Shown in pieces: positions 53,056 to 59,742 of a stretch of DNA of 59,742 bases. A program made the position numbers and the translations under genes. A model generated the notes under the pieces. It was given only the letters and a program-made list of their open reading frames with translations, was not told the origin of the DNA and did no database searches. The first letter of the stretch is position 1. Each line of letters starts with the position of its first letter. The stretch is from Lachnospiraceae bacterium (GTDB lineage Bacteria > Bacillota > Clostridia > Lachnospirales > Lachnospiraceae), in contig JAAVZR010000031.1 in NCBI GenBank assembly GCA_022791755.1, forward strand, positions 71,830 to 131,571, written 5' to 3'.

Positions 53056-54912
53056 GTGGATGGTCGTATAAAACTCCTGATCAGAAGAATAGCCCTGATA
53101 TCCTACGATGTGGTGGCGATCTTTCTGTCCAGCGCACTGGGGCTTCTGGCCCGGTTTGAATTTAGCATAAATAACATAGACGCCAGCTACCTGAATGCGG
53201 TAAAAGATTATTTTCTGATCAACGTGGTCGTTACGATATTGATTTTTATCGTGATGCGCCTTTATAACAGCCTCTGGCAGTACGCCAGTGTGAGCGAGCT
53301 GGAAAATGTCATTATCGCGTGTATGCTGTCAGCTGTGACACAGATTGTTGGTATGCATCTGATGCACCGCCGCGTTCCCATCAGCTTTCACTTTGTGTAC
53401 TATGTCTGTCTGACTGTGCTGGTGATCGGTTCCCGCTTTTTGTACCGCTTTTTGCGAAACCTCATCAGCGGCAAACAGAAACAGAAGCAGGCGGTTCACC
53501 GTGTGATGGTGGTAGGCGCCGGGGATGCGGGCAATGTACTGGTGCGGGAGATGACATCCAGCAGCTTTCTGCAAAAAAAGGTGTGCTGTATTATTGACGA
53601 TGACCCACTGAAGATAGGAAGCTTCTTTCGCGGGATCGAGATTGTGGGCAGCAGACAGGAGATCCCTGCCATGGCGAGGAAATACGATATCAATGAGATC
53701 ATCGTCGCAATGCCCTCTGTGTCGGTGCAGGAACGCAGGGAGATTCTGGAGATCTGCCAGACGACAGACTGCGAGCTGAAGATGCTTCCGGGGATGTACC
53801 AGCTGATCAACGGAGACGTCAGCGTCAGCAGGCTTCGCAATGTGGAGATCGAGGATCTGTTGGGACGGGAGCCGATCCGGGTGGATATTACTTCGATTTT
53901 AGATTATGTCAATGGAAAGGTCGTGATGGTGACAGGCGGCGGCGGATCCATCGGCAGCGAACTGTGCAGGCAGATTGCAGAGCATGGACCGAAGACGCTG
54001 ATCATCGTTGATATCTATGAAAATAATGCCTATGAGATTCAGCAGGAGCTGCGGCGGAGGAAGCCGGAGCTGGATCTGGTGGTACTGATCGCGTCGGTGC
54101 GCAATACGCACCGGATAGAGAGCATATTTGAGAAATACCGGCCGGATATCGTGTATCATGCGGCCGCGCATAAACATGTGCCTCTGATGGAAGACAGCCC
54201 CAACGAGGCCATCAAGAATAATGTGTTTGGCACATATAAGACGGCAAAGGCAGCGGTCAAATACGGCGCCAGCCGGTTTGTTCTGATATCCACGGACAAG
54301 GCGGTGAATCCCACTAATATCATGGGAGCGTCGAAGCGGATCTGCGAGATGATCGTGCAGATGATGAACGGGCGCAGCAATACGGAGTTTGTGGCGGTAC
54401 GGTTTGGCAATGTGCTGGGCAGCAATGGCAGCGTAATTCCTCTTTTTAAGAAACAGATCGAGGAGGGCGGTCCGGTGACTGTGACCCATCCCGATATTAT
54501 CCGGTACTTTATGACGATTCCTGAGGCAGTGTCGTTGGTATTGCAGGCCGGCGTCATGGCAAAGGGCGGGGAGATCTTCATACTGGATATGGGAGAGCCG
54601 GTGAAGATACTGGATCTGGCGAAGAACCTGATCCGTCTGTCCGGATACAGGCCCTTTGAGGATATTGATATTAAGTTCACCGGTCTGCGCCCGGGCGAAA
54701 AGCTGTATGAGGAGCTTCTGATGGCGGAGGAGGGGATGAAAGAGACACCCAATAAACTGATCCATATCGGAAAGCCCATTGAGTTTGACGAAGACCTTTT
54801 TTCGCAGCAGCTGGACGAGCTGATGCTGCTGGCAAATTCGGATTCGGAGTTGGTGAGACAGAAGGTCCGGGAGATTGTGCCGACCTATGTGATAAAACGA
54901 AACGAATATTAA
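53056..54912 (+). CDS. Membrane nucleotide-sugar 4,6-dehydratase (CapD/WbpM/PglF type)
   Basis: A 618-residue protein of the long CapD form. Four N-terminal helices (~1-130) precede a CoA-binding-like Rossmann domain (VMVVGAGDAGNVLVREM) and the SDR catalytic domain (VMVTGGGGSIGSELC, FVLISTDKAVNPTNIMGASKR, VRFGNVLGSNGSVIPLF). Such enzymes make UDP-4-keto-6-deoxy-HexNAc, the first step to sugars such as bacillosamine, QuiNAc or FucNAc. GTG 53056 follows GAGG by eight bases. Base composition returns to GC-rich here, so it belongs to the conserved right flank. Confidence 0.93.
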   Translation: MDGRIKLLIRRIALISYDVVAIFLSSALGLLARFEFSINNIDASYLNAVKDYFLINVVVTILIFIVMRLYNSLWQYASVSELENVIIACMLSAVTQIVGMHLMHRRVPISFHFVYYVCLTVLVIGSRFLYRFLRNLISGKQKQKQAVHRVMVVGAGDAGNVLVREMTSSSFLQKKVCCIIDDDPLKIGSFFRGIEIVGSRQEIPAMARKYDINEIIVAMPSVSVQERREILEICQTTDCELKMLPGMYQLINGDVSVSRLRNVEIEDLLGREPIRVDITSILDYVNGKVVMVTGGGGSIGSELCRQIAEHGPKTLIIVDIYENNAYEIQQELRRRKPELDLVVLIASVRNTHRIESIFEKYRPDIVYHAAAHKHVPLMEDSPNEAIKNNVFGTYKTAKAAVKYGASRFVLISTDKAVNPTNIMGASKRICEMIVQMMNGRSNTEFVAVRFGNVLGSNGSVIPLFKKQIEEGGPVTVTHPDIIRYFMTIPEAVSLVLQAGVMAKGGEIFILDMGEPVKILDLAKNLIRLSGYRPFEDIDIKFTGLRPGEKLYEELLMAEEGMKETPNKLIHIGKPIEFDEDLFSQQLDELMLLANSDSELVRQKVREIVPTYVIKRNEY

Positions 54913-54927
54913 AGGAGATACCTGGAG

Positions 54928-56388
54928 ATGAATGAGTACCAGAACGGATACGAGAGAGAAATTAATCTGATGGATCTCATGGTTTATTGCCTGAAGCAAT
55001 GGAGATGGATCCTGGTGGCCATGATTCTGATGGCTGTCCTGGCCGGCGGATATAAATACCTTTCGACCAGGAGCGGCAATGTGACCAGACAGGAAGAGAT
55101 CGACGAAGAGATACAGGAAGTGCTGGATCAGACCAAAGAAGATGAGGCGGTCTTAGAACAGTATAAGCTGGTCATAGAGAGAACAGAAAAAGACCTGGCA
55201 CGTCAGGAGGAATATTTGAACCGTTCCATGCTGATGAAGCTGGATCCAAACCGGATGCAGGTGGGGGTACTGAGCTTTCATCTGGAAATAAACGAGAACG
55301 AAAATGAGGCGAATGCTCTGGATGTCCTGCTGGCCGCGTACCGCGCCTATGTAACGGACGGGCGGATGGCGATGAACCTCTCTTCGTCGGATGATGAACA
55401 GATGCTGTCGGAGATACAGTATCTGCTCTCTTTCTCCAATAATGGAAATCTGGTTTCCTATATGGCGGACGGCGAAGCCACATCATGGCCGAAACAGAAT
55501 GTGATGCAGATCCAGATATCGGCGCCGGATGCCGCCCTGTGTGCCTCTTACCTGGAGATAGCGGAGAAAGCGATTCGGGAATATAGCCAGGAGCTGCAAC
55601 GGGAGCTGCCGGGTCATACCCTGTCTTTGCTGGCCTCCACACAGTCAGAACGAAGAAACAGCGATATCCAGAGTTATCAGACGACTACCCTGAATACATA
55701 TACAGCTACATTTAAAAACCTCAAGGCTCTGAAAGCGGAGGTCGATGCGATTGAAAAGGCAATGGAGGCATCTCTTGAGGCGAAGGGGCTGACGGAAAAG
55801 AGCGAGCCGCTGGTTCCTCCGAGCCCGGTCACGAGTGCGGTGAAGTTCGCTATACTGGGGCTGGTGATGGGAGCCTTTTTCATGGGCTTTGTATTTATTA
55901 TGGTCTATGTGGCAGGAGGGCGGATCCGGAGCACAGAGTCCTTCGAGGAGGAGTTTGGGATGAAGATGGTGGGGCGGCTGGCAGTGCCGGCTGAGGGAAA
56001 AACGCCCGGAGCCATCGACCGCTTCATCTATCAGCTGGAGGAAGGAGCCTACGGCGAAATCCCCGCAGAGGAGCAGATGAAGATTATCTGTGCTAATGTA
56101 AAGGATGCGGCCGGCAAAGAAGGAGTGAAAAAGGTCATGCTGGCCGGTACGATAGCGGAAAAGGACGCGCAGGCCGTATGTGAAAGCCTGAAAAAAGATA
56201 TCGCCGGGATTACGTTTTCCTCTTATAAGCAGCTGGTGTTCTGCGGGGCGGCCCTGGAAGAGATAAAAGAGTATGATGCCGTGCTTTTTATAGAAAAGAA
56301 AGGAAAATCTTCTGCAAAGCTGATCCGGGAAGAAAAGGAGCTGGTGACGCGAAGGGGTGTAAAAGTCCTGGGTACGGTGGTTGCATAG
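54928..56388 (+). CDS. Wzz-like co-polymerase with P-loop-less BY-kinase-like tail
   Basis: A 486-residue protein. INLMDLMVYCLKQWRWILVA leads into helix 1, a large extracytoplasmic domain (~50-300) with coiled-coil parts follows, and a Pro-rich PPSPVTSAVKFAILGLVMGA leads into helix 2, all typical of Wzz/CpsC. In the ~150-residue tail, KKVMLAGTIAEKDAQAV takes the Walker A position without GKS, AVLFIEKKGKSSAK and VKVLGTVVA match the last BY-kinase strands. It follows the capD-like gene by 15 bases and ends before a strong terminator. Confidence 0.85.
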   Translation: MNEYQNGYEREINLMDLMVYCLKQWRWILVAMILMAVLAGGYKYLSTRSGNVTRQEEIDEEIQEVLDQTKEDEAVLEQYKLVIERTEKDLARQEEYLNRSMLMKLDPNRMQVGVLSFHLEINENENEANALDVLLAAYRAYVTDGRMAMNLSSSDDEQMLSEIQYLLSFSNNGNLVSYMADGEATSWPKQNVMQIQISAPDAALCASYLEIAEKAIREYSQELQRELPGHTLSLLASTQSERRNSDIQSYQTTTLNTYTATFKNLKALKAEVDAIEKAMEASLEAKGLTEKSEPLVPPSPVTSAVKFAILGLVMGAFFMGFVFIMVYVAGGRIRSTESFEEEFGMKMVGRLAVPAEGKTPGAIDRFIYQLEEGAYGEIPAEEQMKIICANVKDAAGKEGVKKVMLAGTIAEKDAQAVCESLKKDIAGITFSSYKQLVFCGAALEEIKEYDAVLFIEKKGKSSAKLIREEKELVTRRGVKVLGTVVA

Positions 56389-56431
56389 CTGTGAAAGAAT
56401 AGTCAGAGATCATAGTGAAAATAGAAGAATG

Positions 56432-56498
56432 GCAAAAAGACAGAGGAATCCGGCCAAACGGGTTCCTCTTTTTTGGGATTACGGAGCAAAAAGACAGA
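56432..56498. repeat. 13-base direct repeats flanking the terminator
   Basis: GCAAAAAGACAGA occurs at 56432-56444 and again at 56486-56498, 54 bases apart start to start. The terminator stem lies between them (the first repeat overlaps its first three bases). The tyrosine recombinase gene starts 67 bases downstream. Confidence 0.7.
56442..56474 (+). terminator. Intrinsic terminator after the Wzz-like gene
   Basis: An 11-base stem, AGAGGAATCCG (56442-56452) with CGGGTTCCTCT (56459-56469), one G-T pair, loop GCCAAA, followed by a T6 run (56469-56474). It lies 54 bases after the stop codon. Confidence 0.85.
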
Positions 56499-56504
56499 AA
56501 TTAT

Positions 56505-56534
56505 TTGTTTTTATAAGTGACGGCAGGTTATAAT
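56505..56534 (+). promoter_or_regulatory. Predicted promoter of the recombinase gene
   Basis: TTGTTT (56505-56510), 18-base spacer, TATAAT (56529-56534), 31 bases before the recombinase start codon. Confidence 0.45.
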
Positions 56535-56565
56535 ACGGACAAAAAACAACAGAGGTGAAAGCGAA

Positions 56566-57561
56566 ATGCAAATGACAGAAAATTACAAAAAAGCCTGCTG
56601 CCCGTCGGACCATACCATGATAACGTTTCGTACACTCTATGAAGAATGGATCAGTGAATGCGAAACAGGGGTTAAAGAATCTACCTATGCACAATACCGC
56701 GTCTATGGACGCAAACATCTATTGCCATATTTTGGAGAGATTCCCGTAGAAAACATTACGTCACAGTCCCTGAAGGAATTTGCCCGGTATAAACTGAATA
56801 TGGAAGGAGAGCGGGACCGCCAGATTTATTCTGTCAGTACGGTCCGCCTGATGCTCAGCATTATGAAACTGGCCTTTAATTATGGGCGTCTGAAAGAATA
56901 TCCGGTACTGCCGAATCTGATGTTTCCGCGGGTTCAGGAGTGTCAGGAAAGCCGCCGCCTTGTGTTCACAGTGGAGGAGCAGACGAGACTGACCAGGCAT
57001 CTGGACGCCAGCTCCAATATGGATGCCGTAGGAATTCTGCTCAGCCTGTACACAGGATTGCGGGTGGGAGAGATCTGTGCGCTGCGCTGGGAGGCGGTGG
57101 ATCTGGAAAACCGGAGGATTCAAATCAAATATACCATGCAGCGCATCAGTAATTTTGATCCGGATTCCCCTCGTAAGACGAAAGTGATTCTCTCTCATCC
57201 CAAAAGCCGCAAGTCTCGCCGGGATATTCCGATTCCCCGTTTTTTAGTGGATAAGATGTCACAGATCCGGCCGGAAGACAGAGAGGCTTATCTTCTGACC
57301 GGTTCCCGGGATACATATCTGGAACCCCGCACACTGGAGAATCGTTTTCGCCGGTATGCGGTGGATTGTGATCTGCCGCAGGTACATTTTCATATGTGCC
57401 GTCACTCCTTTGCCACACGCTGCCTGGAAAAGGGAGTGGACATTAAGACGCTGAGCGAAATTCTGGGGCACTCCAGCATAAAGATCACATTGGATCGCTA
57501 TGCGCATTCTTCCTTTGATCTGAAACTGACAAATATGGACAAACTGACATTTTTGAACTAA
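56566..57561 (+). CDS. Orphan tyrosine recombinase (phage-integrase family)
   Basis: A 331-residue recombinase. Residues ~20-115 form the SAM-like core-binding domain; ~130-331 the catalytic domain. The full catalytic set is visible: R166 (YTGLRVGEI), K near 213, H276-x-x-R279 (HMCRHSFATRCLEKG), H302 (LGHSSI) and Y312 (TLDRYAH). It is therefore likely active. No excisionase, phage gene or tRNA att site is nearby. Placed among Wzz-like genes with its own promoter, it is more likely a local DNA switch for the glycan locus than a prophage integrase (inference). Confidence 0.93.
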   Translation: MQMTENYKKACCPSDHTMITFRTLYEEWISECETGVKESTYAQYRVYGRKHLLPYFGEIPVENITSQSLKEFARYKLNMEGERDRQIYSVSTVRLMLSIMKLAFNYGRLKEYPVLPNLMFPRVQECQESRRLVFTVEEQTRLTRHLDASSNMDAVGILLSLYTGLRVGEICALRWEAVDLENRRIQIKYTMQRISNFDPDSPRKTKVILSHPKSRKSRRDIPIPRFLVDKMSQIRPEDREAYLLTGSRDTYLEPRTLENRFRRYAVDCDLPQVHFHMCRHSFATRCLEKGVDIKTLSEILGHSSIKITLDRYAHSSFDLKLTNMDKLTFLN

Positions 57562-57579
57562 GGTGCAGCTATATTCTGA

Positions 57580-57608
57580 TTTACTTCCTTAGTTTGATAT
57601 GTTATAAT
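57580..57608 (+). promoter_or_regulatory. Predicted promoter of the last Wzz-like gene
   Basis: TTTACT (57580-57585), 17-base spacer, TATAAT (57603-57608), about 82 bases before ATG 57691, in a 129-base gap. Confidence 0.5.
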
Positions 57609-57690
57609 GTCACAGGATTGAACATTGGATATGGTGTCATTTGAATAGCAGGCCTTATAACCGGGAATCATATTATTCTGGAGGATACAA

Positions 57691-58884
57691 ATGGAATATG
57701 AAAACATGCAGTACGAAGAAACGATAGACCTGAAGGATCTCTGTATCTATATTCTGCGGCGTTGGAAGATGCTGGGAATCGCAGTGGTCATAGGAGCCGT
57801 GGCGATGGGGGGCTATAAGGCGATATCGACGCCGGAGCCGTCAGTCAATGCCACGCTGGTGGATACCAATGAGGCTCTGATCAAGACGAATAGGGACAAG
57901 CAGAAAGCGAACGACGCGGAGATAAAAGGAAATAAGGATACCATAGAGGCAAATAAACGTAAGATAGAGCTGGACGAGATGCTGATCGAAAATCAGCACA
58001 CAGCCATCGGCGAGATGGAGAAAGTAGCTGCCTCCTATGAACAGGCGCTGAGGAATGCGCAGGACATGCTGGAGACAGAGCCGAATGAAGAGAGCCGTGT
58101 CAGCCTCATAACACAGATTCCGAATCTGGCCAATAACGTATATAATATGAACGCCCGCATCTCGGCGACCAACGAGCAGATCCAAACTTACGAGAGTGAG
58201 ATTAAAAACCTGGAAGTGACGCTTGATAATCTGAACGAGAGAAATGAAGTTTTGGCGGAACAGAATCTGTCTCTGGACAAGCAGAATGCGGAGCTGAAAG
58301 CAGCCATGGAGCCGCAGCCTGTCCAAATAGGTATTGGTGCGATTGTCAAGTATGCGGTGCTGGGAGGCTTTGTGGCAGCGTTTCTGATATGTGGCTGGAT
58401 ATTTCTGCGCTACTTCTTAAACGGGAGGCTTCGCAGCGCACAGGAATTGAAGGAGCGCTATGGGTATTATATCCTCGGCGATCTGTACTATCCGGGCGAC
58501 GGCAGGGAAGGGGCTGTGGAACAGCTTCTGAATAAGTGGGCCGGATATATGAAGAAACCGGAAGATGCGGAATACCAGCTGATAGCGGCCCGCATTCGGA
58601 TGGCATCTCCCAAAGTGCCGGTTCGTCTGATGGTCACCGGTACGGTGGAGGCTTCGGTGCTGAATCAGGTGTGTGCAAAGCTGAAGGCTCTGCTGCCCGA
58701 GAAGGAGTATGAGATCTGTGCAAAGGCAAATCTGACTTACAATGCGGAAGCGTTGACCCATGTGAGGGAGAATGCCGTCGTATTGGTGGAAGCGGCCGAT
58801 GTTTCGGACAAGCGGGAAGTGGCGAAGCTGGTGGAAGTCTTAAAGATCAGCAGTGTGAATGTGGTGGGAGCCGTCGTGCTGTAA
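57691..58884 (+). CDS. Coiled-coil Wzz-like co-polymerase with P-loop-less BY-kinase-like tail
   Basis: A 397-residue protein: IDLKDLCIYILRRWKMLGI into helix 1 (26-42), a long coiled coil (~55-205), helix 2 (~217-243), and a cytoplasmic tail. In the tail EYQLIAARIRMA, RLMVTGTVEASVLNQV (Walker A position, no GKS), NAVVLVEAADVSDKREV and VNVVGAVVL follow the BY-kinase strand order. It resembles the 51888 protein along its length, so they are paralogues. GGAGG precedes ATG 57691. It has its own promoter behind the recombinase. Confidence 0.82.
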   Translation: MEYENMQYEETIDLKDLCIYILRRWKMLGIAVVIGAVAMGGYKAISTPEPSVNATLVDTNEALIKTNRDKQKANDAEIKGNKDTIEANKRKIELDEMLIENQHTAIGEMEKVAASYEQALRNAQDMLETEPNEESRVSLITQIPNLANNVYNMNARISATNEQIQTYESEIKNLEVTLDNLNERNEVLAEQNLSLDKQNAELKAAMEPQPVQIGIGAIVKYAVLGGFVAAFLICGWIFLRYFLNGRLRSAQELKERYGYYILGDLYYPGDGREGAVEQLLNKWAGYMKKPEDAEYQLIAARIRMASPKVPVRLMVTGTVEASVLNQVCAKLKALLPEKEYEICAKANLTYNAEALTHVRENAVVLVEAADVSDKREVAKLVEVLKISSVNVVGAVVL

Positions 58885-58906
58885 ACGAAAACAAATCATA
58901 GTAAAA

Positions 58907-58949
58907 CAGTATGCTGTCAGTCTGAATGATCAGATCTGGCAGCATACTG
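58907..58949. terminator. Long hairpin between convergent genes (bidirectional terminator candidate)
   Basis: CAGTATGCTGTCAG (58907-58920) pairs with CTGGCAGCATACTG (58936-58949) with one G-T pair, and TCTGA/TCAGA extends the stem inside. On the minus strand TTTT follows directly, which suits the XRE gene. On the plus strand a T9 run comes 11 bases later (58961-58969). Confidence 0.6.
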
Positions 58950-59003
58950 CATAAGAGGCATTTTTTTTTAAATCTTTTGTCCGGCAGAGCCTTTTTCCTG
59001 TGT

Positions 59004-59345
59004 TTACTTCGGAGGCAGAGTCTGGTACAGGCTCTGAACTACTTGCAGGATGTGTTCTTTGTAATTGTTGGGCATAGGCTCGATGGTCAGCAGGATTTCG
59101 GAGGACAGAGGATCCGTAATCATATGATTCGTAACAAAATCATACAACAGGTATTCCACACCGACCTCCAGGATCTCTGAAATGGCTAACAGTGTTTTGA
59201 TACTGCAGATAGAGGAGCCTGTCTCAATGCGGCTGATGCAGCTGACGGAAACGTCAAGTTTCTCAGCCAGCATTTCCTGGGTGATGCCTCTCATAGTTCG
59301 TGCATTTTTGACTCGTGCGCCAATTTGTCTTTTATAATCGTTCAT
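59004..59345 (-). CDS. XRE-family HTH transcriptional regulator
   Basis: A 113-residue protein. Residues ~6-62 form a Cro/C1-type helix-turn-helix: IGARVKNARTMRGITQEMLA, then LDVSVSCISRIETGSSICS and LLAISEILEVGVEYLL. The remaining ~45 residues are a short C-terminal region of unknown role. GGGAG precedes the ATG. Convergent with the last Wzz-like gene, it may regulate the locus or the nearby recombinase, but no target is shown by sequence. Confidence 0.9.
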   Translation of the reverse strand: MNDYKRQIGARVKNARTMRGITQEMLAEKLDVSVSCISRIETGSSICSIKTLLAISEILEVGVEYLLYDFVTNHMITDPLSSEILLTIEPMPNNYKEHILQVVQSLYQTLPPK

Positions 59346-59575
59346 AGTATTCTCCCTTCATAATCAGTTTAGCAACAAAGCGATTTGATTAAAATGATGT
59401 AGAAAGCCTCTTATATTTAGTAAAACGCTGTAGCAACATACAATGCATCTTTTATCGTTTGATTTCTTTGGAAAACGATTTGCAGTAAAAGAAAAAATAT
59501 GAGATTTTCAGGCAAATTGTGTCGAGAAATATAGTTGAGCGGATATTACAAAAGAGCTGTGGACTTTTATTGCGC
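59346..59575. other. Non-coding spacer with an inverted repeat, upstream of the XRE gene
   Basis: No gene is visible on either strand. It is AT-rich and must contain the XRE promoter, which I could not place with confidence. ATCGTTT (59454-59460) and AAACGAT (59473-59479) form an inverted repeat with 12 bases between, a possible operator. Confidence 0.5.
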
Positions 59576-59742
59576 ACCCTGCGGGGTAGACGGACTTCGT
59601 CCGTTATGGTATCCCCCTGCGGGGATCCCTTAATTCAGTACCCCTTGCGGGGTAGACGGACTTCGTCCGTTATGGTATCCCCCTGCGGGGATCCCCTAAT
59701 TCAGTACCCCTGCGGGGTAGACGGACTTCGTCCGTTATGGTA
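59576..59742. repeat. Tandem array of a 64-66 base triple-hairpin repeat, cut by the window edge
   Basis: Units start at 59576 (64 bases), 59640 (66) and 59706 (37 bases visible). Each full unit holds three perfect or near-perfect palindromes: TACCCCTTGCGGGGTA, ACGGACTTCGTCCGT and ATCCCCCTGCGGGGAT. The units are nearly identical and differ only by a few bases. There are no unique spacers, so it is not CRISPR. No ORF runs through it. A diverged 54-base copy lies at 2411-2464. Confidence 0.9.

Noticed and set aside
56566..57561. Prophage or integrative element integrase
   Set aside because: No phage, conjugation or excisionase genes, no tRNA and no att-like duplications at element ends; glycan genes lie on both sides.
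59576..59742. CRISPR array
   Set aside because: Units are contiguous and alike over their whole length, with no unique spacers, and no cas genes are present.

Overview
This window is one very large cell-surface polysaccharide locus from a Gram-positive anaerobe. It is probably a member of the Lachnospiraceae or a related Clostridia, judged from AGGAGG-type ribosome binding sites, frequent TTG and GTG starts, EpsG/DUF6077/DUF6020-type membrane proteins and the mixed base composition. The family is an inference. I see no rRNA, tRNA, CRISPR array or transposase.

Layout. (1) 1-11.75 kb, GC-rich, plus strand: two DUF2142 membrane proteins, RmlC, an ABC polysaccharide exporter whose ATPase carries a C-terminal Wzt-like glycan-binding domain, a SAM methyltransferase, a 1024-residue protein joining a kinase-like domain, a coiled coil, a GT2 and a GT4 domain, then GtrA, GT2 and GtrB. 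This resembles an export pathway in which chain ends are capped and then recognised, as in the WbdD/Wzt systems of Gram-negative O antigens. (2) 11.77-30.4 kb, AT-richer, plus strand: a split DUF6077 protein, a Wzz-like protein, the initiating sugar phosphotransferase, many GT2/GT4/GT11/GT-D transferases, two acetyltransferases, an EpsG-type polymerase and two large GT-C-like proteins. (3) 30.4-38.05 kb, minus strand: a seven-gene operon with FAD oxidoreductase, SDR, TIM-barrel isomerase, two GT2 and two GT-C-like proteins. (4) 38.2-52.95 kb, plus strand: an SGNH esterase, three GT-C-like proteins (one ending in a discoidin domain), two GtrB-like GT2, a GT4, a Wzx flippase, a Wzy-like polymerase and a Wzz-like protein. 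(5) 53-59.7 kb, GC-richer again: a CapD/WbpM-type dehydratase, two more Wzz-like proteins, an orphan tyrosine recombinase, an XRE regulator and a palindromic tandem repeat that runs off the window.

How it works together (inference). Genes 14.9-52.9 kb provide a Wzx/Wzy-type pathway: WbaP-like priming, stepwise extension, flipping, polymerisation and length control. Several lipid-linked monosaccharide modules (GtrB plus GT-C) probably add side sugars outside the membrane. The left flank supplies a second, ABC-dependent export route. The most notable points are the split WbdD-like capping system, four length regulators whose cytoplasmic domains look like BY-kinases without a P-loop, a repeat element found near both ends of the locus, and a recombinase with direct repeats around the terminator upstream of it.
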